Shown in pieces: positions 59,201 through 64,000 of a stretch of 64,000 nt of DNA. Positions within the stretch are counted from its first letter, which is position 1. Every line of letters begins with the position of its first letter. Origin of the DNA: Echinostoma caproni (lineage: Eukaryota; Platyhelminthes; Trematoda; Plagiorchiida; Echinostomatidae); assembly GCA_900618425.1 (NCBI GenBank), contig UZAN01039968.1:1-64000 (forward strand), given 5' to 3'. Below the pieces are notes generated by a model. It was not told the DNA's origin and ran no database searches. It saw only the letters and a program-made list of their open reading frames with translations. Both the position numbers and the translations under genes were made by a program.

Positions 59201-62200
59201 NNNNNNNNNNNNNNNNNNNNNNNNNNNNNNNNNNNNNNNNNNNNNNNNNNNNNNNNNNNNNNNNNNNNNNNNNNNNNNNNNNNNNNNNNNNNNNNNNNNN
59301 NNNNNNNNNNNNNNNNNNNNNNNNNNNNNNNNNNNNNNNNNNNNNNNNNNNNNNNNNNNNNNNNNNNNNNNNNNNNNNNNNNNNNNNNNNNNNNNNNNNN
59401 NNNNNNNNNNNNNNNNNNNNNNNNNNNNNNNNNNNNNNNNNNNNNNNNNNNNNNNNNNNNNNNNNNNNNNNNNNNNNNNNNNNNNNNNNNNNNNNNNNNN
59501 NNNNNNNNNNNNNNNNNNNNNNNNNNNNNNNNNNNNNNNNNNNNNNNNNNNNNNNNNNNNNNNNNNNNNNNNNNNNNNNNNNNNNNNNNNNNNNNNNNNN
59601 NNNNNNNNNNNNNNNNNNNNNNNNNNNNNNNNNNNNNNNNNNNNNNNNNNNNNNNNNNNNTTTCGCAGATTTTCTAGTTTCCCCGATTACGTGATAGATG
59701 TTTTACTGGTCTGTTCCACTAAGTTGTAAACATAGCTATGAAGACCAGCTGGTGTTAACTGTTGAACATCACGCTGCTTCTTAATTTTACTGAATATTCT
59801 TCAATGATGTTTGAATTATTTCAAAAAACCTTTCAATGCCATATTTATACTTATATGTCAGAACTCCCCGCGAGAAATATAACCAAATATAATAAAATCG
59901 GCAATATATCTAGGAACAGCAGTATTTCAGTCTAGAATGAACTCGGGGCAGAGGTACTATTCATTTAACAACTTTCCATCAAAAAACTGAATTGAAAACC
60001 TAAAATACATTAATAGAGAGGCAATCGAAAGATTAAACCGAGACTTCAAAAGTGTAAAAATGGAGCTCATCATTTAAAATACCTAACAAACGGAGCACTG
60101 CTGCACTGGTGATTGGTTTATTATGCGTAAACTCCGAGCCCCTCGAATAAACTTAAACTATGGTAACCATCCGTACCTTGTTTAGAGTGCTGGTGTATGA
60201 TTATTTGCAAATGACGAGGTGAGTACATATTAAACATGATAAATTTAGATCAAGTTCTGTAGTGTTGTTTTAAAATGAATGGAATTCGAAAAGTCTTGAT
60301 ACAACAACTTCATACTCGGCTTAGCACTTTATCAAAGAAAATTCAGTGAATTAGATTCCCTAGTTGAACTGAAGCCCTGATATTGATGGCCTACTAGAGA
60401 CTACTGAAATTAGGTATTTCTTTCACGTTGATCAAAAACATGGTTACCGATAATTGAATAGCAGAATAGTCTCAATAAAACTATTGTGGTAATTCACAAA
60501 GCATAGCTTACCGAACAAGAAAGAAGTATCCCAAACAGCCCCAAAAACCAAAATAGCGATGGTATAACAGGAATAACTTCATGTAGAATGCGGCAACCCA
60601 AGCGAGATCCTGAAAGTTATAAAATCGGTTAAATAGGTTATTAAGCCAACTACTAACAAGTAAGCACTGTTACATCAATATATGGTTGACATTAGATCAT
60701 CTGTCATGGATAACAATTTTCAACGACAAGTGATATGTTCATTTAGTAGGGATATTTTCTTTTGTTGCTTAGTACTCCAACAAATAATAATTGAGTACAA
60801 CTGAGGCGAACCTTCTTGATAACTGATTAAAGGCCGCACTGACTCCGGTTATGCGTCCACAGAATCTGAAAGGTTTTTCCTTCTGTCGCAATTGCTTTCC
60901 AGTTCCATGGACGCGGATCTTTCACGTGCAAGATGATTGTTTATGTATCGACTGCGAATTTATTTTTATTTTGCTACATCTTCTCTAGAATACTCCTTTT
61001 AACATGTTGATGGTAATCTACCAACCGGAACAGATTTTGTACGGGATGATTTTCATACAAAAGAGGGATCATCTTAAATGCGACAGAAATGGTTATAGGT
61101 TGAAGATGATTCATGAGAAAATGAATGATATTTACTGTTTACACATAAGTGCAGAAAAACATAACAGTTCAATATGACAAACTACGAAAACCTTATTTCA
61201 TAGTGTTTGGTTTATAACTCAGATGTGTAAACTATTGTGAATACCAAGTGACCCGTTCTCTCGTGCGATCTTTTGATCTGTATTCATTCATTCATTGGTG
61301 TGTGCCAAACCAACATGGGTCAACCAACAGAATTATTTTGTTTTACCAAACGTTGTTTACTCAAAATAGAACCATACGATACACCTTGATTAGCTCGTCC
61401 GATGCACGTCATTAGTTCCTGGTTTAATAGCGCTTGACAAACGCGAAAGTGAAATTGTATCCTGAGTGATTTTTTCTCACTGAACCTTTTGGGTTCATGG
61501 CGTACTATTTGTATTGCCTTGCAGGTTTATATTTAACTCCGACCCGAGGGGAAATCTCTGCTAGTGCTTCCCCGCATTCGTGCAACCCGGTGGTTAGATT
61601 GCCCATATCGCCGCTCCCTCTATGGTCGCGAAGTTTCGTATCACCTTGATATACGAGAACAGGAGCCCGGGGGATATATTATTGAGCATCTGTGTTTACT
61701 ACACTAAACTGGGAGAGCCCAGAGGGTCTTGCGATACAACCCAACTCAAATTTAGTTTCTTGTGTCTTTAGAATCTAATATTAATTAATAATACACACTG
61801 CTTAAGGTTTCATGCATTTGGGTCTTATCTATCTCTTCTATTCACATACTAATTTTGGTAATGTTTGATAGTGGGACCACTTTCCTCACAGAAGTTGTTG
61901 GCTGACTTTTGACTGTGAGGTTATTGCTTAATAATTATATAATTTTATCACTATTTGAAAGTCTATGGTAGATGTGAAATAGTTTCATTTATTTTTGAAT
62001 TATAAACTGATTTGATATGACCAAATTATTCACTCCAGATGGTTTCTTGTCACTGGCCAGTTACCTCCTGGAGAAAAACGGTTGCCTATTCTAATCTACA
62101 GCCTTCTTGAGGAAAACGAAACATAATTATTTGCTATACGTTCAGCGGATCTCAATTTTTGATTTATTGGTCATCATCAGTTGAAGGAAAATTATGCAAA

Positions 62201-62615
62201 AATGTTTCATCGTCAAAAATGCCCGTAGGGTCATGCTGTCAAGCTTTCTTTTAAATTCCATTTATCTACTAGTTTTGTTCGTATTCGTGGCCTTAACGTC
62301 ATTCCTGATAAATGACTCATCAATGCGCCTAGAGTAAATACAGTTCCTTAAAAAACCTTCACAACCAGTAATCGCCCAGTCGTAAGTTGTGCGAAGTACT
62401 GTATTGCAAATACATAGTTCCTCCATCTGTTTCTATTTCCTTACGCGTCTACGTCTTCAGCTAGTTGCCTCTTGTATGTACGCAAACAGGCGAAATTGAA
62501 TGAGTTGTTCTAAAACTTCTAGGAAATGTAAAACTCACCTCCCAACGCTTCCATAAGAAAATATACCGAAATGACATGAATTGGAAGTAAATCGGGAACA
62601 GGAGCGGTGGAAAGA
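53210..62615 (-). CDS. Front-end fatty acid desaturase (delta-5/6 type), 3' five exons
   Basis: Front-end desaturases are ER membrane di-iron enzymes that add a double bond between an existing one and the carboxyl end of a fatty acyl chain, using cytochrome b5 electrons. Five minus-strand exons (62615-62539, 60609-60512, 57017-56841, 54180-54055, 53270-53210) join through GT/AG sites with matching phases (0, 2, 2, 2) into 178 residues and a TAA stop. Family landmarks in order: [62 protein letters not shown]; the third histidine box QLEHH, split by an intron; [10 protein letters not shown]; and the C-terminal II.LK...LW. The 5' part, with the first two histidine boxes and any cytochrome b5 domain, was not found and probably lies beyond 64000. 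No frame damage is seen. FADS1 versus FADS2 type cannot be decided. Confidence 0.9.
54055..54180 (-). CDS. Desaturase exon ([11 protein letters not shown]...)
   Basis: 126 bases, acceptor ACATCAG|C, donor ATACG|GTAAGC. Its first base completes the second histidine of QLEHH. It then reads [20 protein letters not shown] and [19 protein letters not shown]. It ends in phase 2, matching the last exon. Confidence 0.92.
54385..55870 (-). mobile_element. Truncated LINE inside a desaturase intron
   Basis: It lies in the intron between the exons ending at 56841 and starting at 54180, in the same orientation as the gene. RT parts: [20 protein letters not shown] near 55700; [15 protein letters not shown] near 55500; the first catalytic aspartate in [14 protein letters not shown] near 55350; and [14 protein letters not shown] near 55190. 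After FIGDL the sequence jumps almost directly to the 'LN.SKCAE..FS' region, so the block holding the YADD catalytic box is deleted. The tail region reads KYLGGTID near 54965 and [15 protein letters not shown] near 54600. It ends in an (ATA)n-like tract, 54385-54409. Inactive. Confidence 0.8.
56450..56545 (-). mobile_element. tRNA-like SINE in a desaturase intron
   Basis: On the minus strand the stretch TTTGAGCTGGTTATAAG resembles an A box, and GGAGTTCAAATCCCG contains a perfect B box (GTTCAAATCC). No hammerhead core is convincing downstream. Confidence 0.45.
56841..57017 (-). CDS. Desaturase exon (ESHWFSW...QLEH)
   Basis: 177 bases, acceptor TTGTCAAG|C, donor CATCA|GTGAGT. Encodes [20 protein letters not shown], then [20 protein letters not shown] and FQLEH plus two bases of the last histidine. 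This is the most conserved part of the protein and the strongest evidence for the family. Confidence 0.92.
57591..58231. repeat. Fold-back element, arms of about 253 bp
   Basis: The left arm 57591-57844 is the reverse complement of the right arm 57980-58231, around a 135-base spacer. One 33-base block is exact (57629-57661 against 58165-58197). Other strong blocks: GAGGTCAACGAAA (57736) against its complement at 58080, and AGGTTTAAACG (57834) against 57980. The outer parts hold tandem 21-base units starting TTTAG or TCTAG (57596, 57623, 57644, 57665). No transposase is encoded. It lies in the intron between desaturase exons at 60.5 and 57.0 kb. It resembles a fold-back or MITE-like DNA transposon with subterminal repeats. 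Confidence 0.85.
58636..59178 (+). other. coding-like pieces before a gap, unrecognised
   Basis: A frame from 58636 begins [19 protein letters not shown], which resembles a mitochondrial targeting peptide. Another, from 59123 ([18 protein letters not shown]), runs into the gap at 59179. They lie inside a desaturase intron on the opposite strand. Neither has a recognised family or confirmed splice partner. Confidence 0.2.
59144..59166. repeat. 7-bp hairpin
   Basis: AGGCACC and GGTGCCT pair around the loop ATTTCATCA in the region just before the gap. On the minus strand it is preceded by CTGATGA, which mimics a hammerhead core but lacks GAAA at the right place. Confidence 0.5.
59179..59660. 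other. Assembly gap (482 N)
   Basis: Run of N within a desaturase intron. Confidence 0.99.
60512..60609 (-). CDS. Desaturase exon (DLAW...FLV)
   Basis: 98 bases, acceptor AACTTTCAG|G, donor TTCG|GTAAGC. Encodes [20 protein letters not shown] and a second hydrophobic stretch ending FFLV plus two bases of an arginine codon. It matches the 'DLAW...YY.RFF..Y.P..G..G...F...R' transmembrane region of FADS. Confidence 0.85.
62539..62615 (-). CDS. Desaturase exon (PPLL...KRWE)
   Basis: 77 bases. Acceptor ATTATCAG|TC, donor GGGAG|GTGAGT. Encodes [12 protein letters not shown] and then a hydrophobic membrane segment ending WKRWE. Vertebrate FADS proteins have 'GPPLLIP.YFQ' at this point. It ends in phase 0. 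Confidence 0.85.
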
Positions 62616-64000
62616 CTGATAATTGAAACGGGAAGAAAAGAGTGAAGTAAACAATAATTAGAGGAATTGGGATAATAGAGAGCATTAGTACACTAGTTAT
62701 TCAGATTTCCTCGTTGAATATTCATGAGAATTTAGTTTTTCTTCATATCGCTACAATTAATGTTACGGGAGGAGAATACTTTTGTTTCATTACAAAGGTT
62801 TAATAGCAAACAAAAATCATTTTCCTCTGGCAAAATAGATCTAGCACTGTTTTTTATTTACTTAAATTTACTTAACTGCATTGTTTGAATTCACTAGTAG
62901 TATTTTGGTAAACAGACCAAATGAGATATGAGAGTGATTGGTTCAGAATTAAAGAAAAAATTAGAAAACTTTCGTATGGGAAAGAATGAACTAGAAATGT
63001 GTCCGTCAGTATGTGGACTGATAAGCTTGACGCGAACTATCACGGTGAAGGCTGTTTCTAAAAGTTTCAGCCTTTTATGTCAGCAGGACGGAGAGTGAGA
63101 AAATAATATTTTTCTTGGACCTCCTATGGGTTGGGAAGTATTGCAATTTACGACTGTCTTCTCGACAGTTTCAATCGACATATTCATCTTTTGGACCAGC
63201 CAGTACTATGTATTTTCTGTTTCCATGTCAGGATTCCAATAAGAAACCTTCGGGATAGGGGTTCACACTCGTATCCCTGAGCTATAGAGTCGATGACCTT
63301 CAGACTGTGCGAATGGCTCAGTCGGTTTATACGATGAGTGTTTGGATTAGTATATCCGGTTTCTCACAGGCACTAAACACTCGTGGTATTGAAAAATTTC
63401 GATCCATAATAAATTTGAACAAGCAAATCCGAAGACAACACTTCGAGAGGAATTTCTCTTATATATTCTGATTGTTAGCTTACGTATAACACTAAACAAA
63501 ATAGACAAATGAAGCGAATTAAGAAGGCTAGGTTTAACCGTGTGTGTTTGTGTATTGTACTTACACACGTACAGTTCACAATACAAACACAATCACGACT
63601 GAACCTAACTAGATTTCCTAACTTACTTCATTTGTCTACCTTGTTCAATGTTATACGTACGCGACGGATGAGAGCATGGGGAAGGAATTCTGACTTACCG
63701 GTTCAAGCTCACTGTATTGTTAGATAAATAAAAGTGATCCACGAATAAAACCAATTCAGTAAATCTCAGCAAGATTGTATTTGGGAACCCTAATGACTAC
63801 ATGCTAACATGAGTGTTCATTTCAGGTATCGTTTTAGTTTGCCACTCGATATTTGATAGTCAGGAGCTTCGAGGTAGTCAAATTAGTCCACTCTTCTAGT
63901 GCTGCGCAAAAAAGAGTTAGACGAAGTACTACTAAGCCACTCAAGTTTGGTGCACTTGCTGTTTATCAAACAAAAGGCTATGTAAAGGGTAGTATATGAA
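62616..64000. other. right edge: no confirmed exon
   Basis: Expected to be desaturase intron. An A-box-like GGCTCAGTCGG near 63315, preceded by GATGACCTTCAGACTGTGC, suggests another SINE head. I searched for HH..PN- and HD.GH-type histidine boxes on the minus strand and saw none. Confidence 0.4.
63090..63150 (-). other. Possible further desaturase exon (weak)
   Basis: The minus frame reads RKLQYFPTHRR, resembling the FADS 'KLKYLPYNHQH' segment that precedes PPLL, in the expected order. No donor in the right phase follows, so it may be chance. Confidence 0.15.

Noticed and set aside
1..64000. CRISPR arrays, bacterial operons, ribosomal RNA genes
   Set aside because: No regularly spaced repeats, Shine-Dalgarno-led gene strings or rRNA-like sequence were seen. 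The window is plainly eukaryotic nuclear DNA.

Overview
This is a eukaryotic, AT-rich, gene-poor and repeat-rich window. It has short exons joined by GT/AG introns, decayed retroelements and four assembly gaps. There are no operons or bacterial signals. The best guess is a parasitic flatworm, most likely a trematode. Supporting evidence is two divergent dynein-light-chain (tegument-type) genes, CR1-like LINEs, a Ty3/gypsy element, a Penelope-like element, and a tRNA-promoter SINE carrying a hammerhead ribozyme, an arrangement known from schistosome Sm-alpha repeats. The genus cannot be fixed from this sequence.

Layout. 1-6.4 kb: no recognisable gene, with one tRNA-like SINE remnant near 4.13 kb. 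6.4-7.7 kb: decayed LINE. 8.73-8.96 kb: fold-back repeat. 8.98-9.16 kb: SINE with A box, B box and an intact-looking hammerhead ribozyme. 9.59-12.74 kb: dead Ty3/gypsy element (gag, protease, RT, RNase H, integrase) broken at the integrase by a Penelope-like element that runs into gap 12946-13828. 15.7, 17.5 and 27.6 kb: copies of a second tRNA-derived SINE family. 21.2-21.4 kb (minus): dynein light chain first exon. 27.2-27.6 kb and 32.0-32.2 kb (minus): LINE pieces. 38.2 kb: degenerate SINE, possibly with a ribozyme remnant. 40.2-40.5 kb (plus): complete two-exon dynein light chain gene. 44.9-49.0 kb (plus): long CR1-like LINE with gap 46299-46844.

The right-hand 10 kb (53.2-62.6 kb, minus) holds the 3' five exons of a front-end (delta-5/delta-6 type) fatty acid desaturase gene. 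I reconstructed it from consensus splice sites whose phases all agree. Its 5' exons, including any cytochrome b5 domain and the first two histidine boxes, were not found and probably lie beyond base 64000. Its introns hold a 54.4-55.9 kb LINE in the same orientation, a tRNA-like SINE and a 640-bp fold-back element with 21-bp subrepeats.

The host genes are a membrane lipid-desaturating enzyme and motor or tegument light chains. Nothing suggests they work together. Most of the remaining recognisable sequence is transposable-element debris. The most interesting signals are the ribozyme SINE and the large fold-back element.
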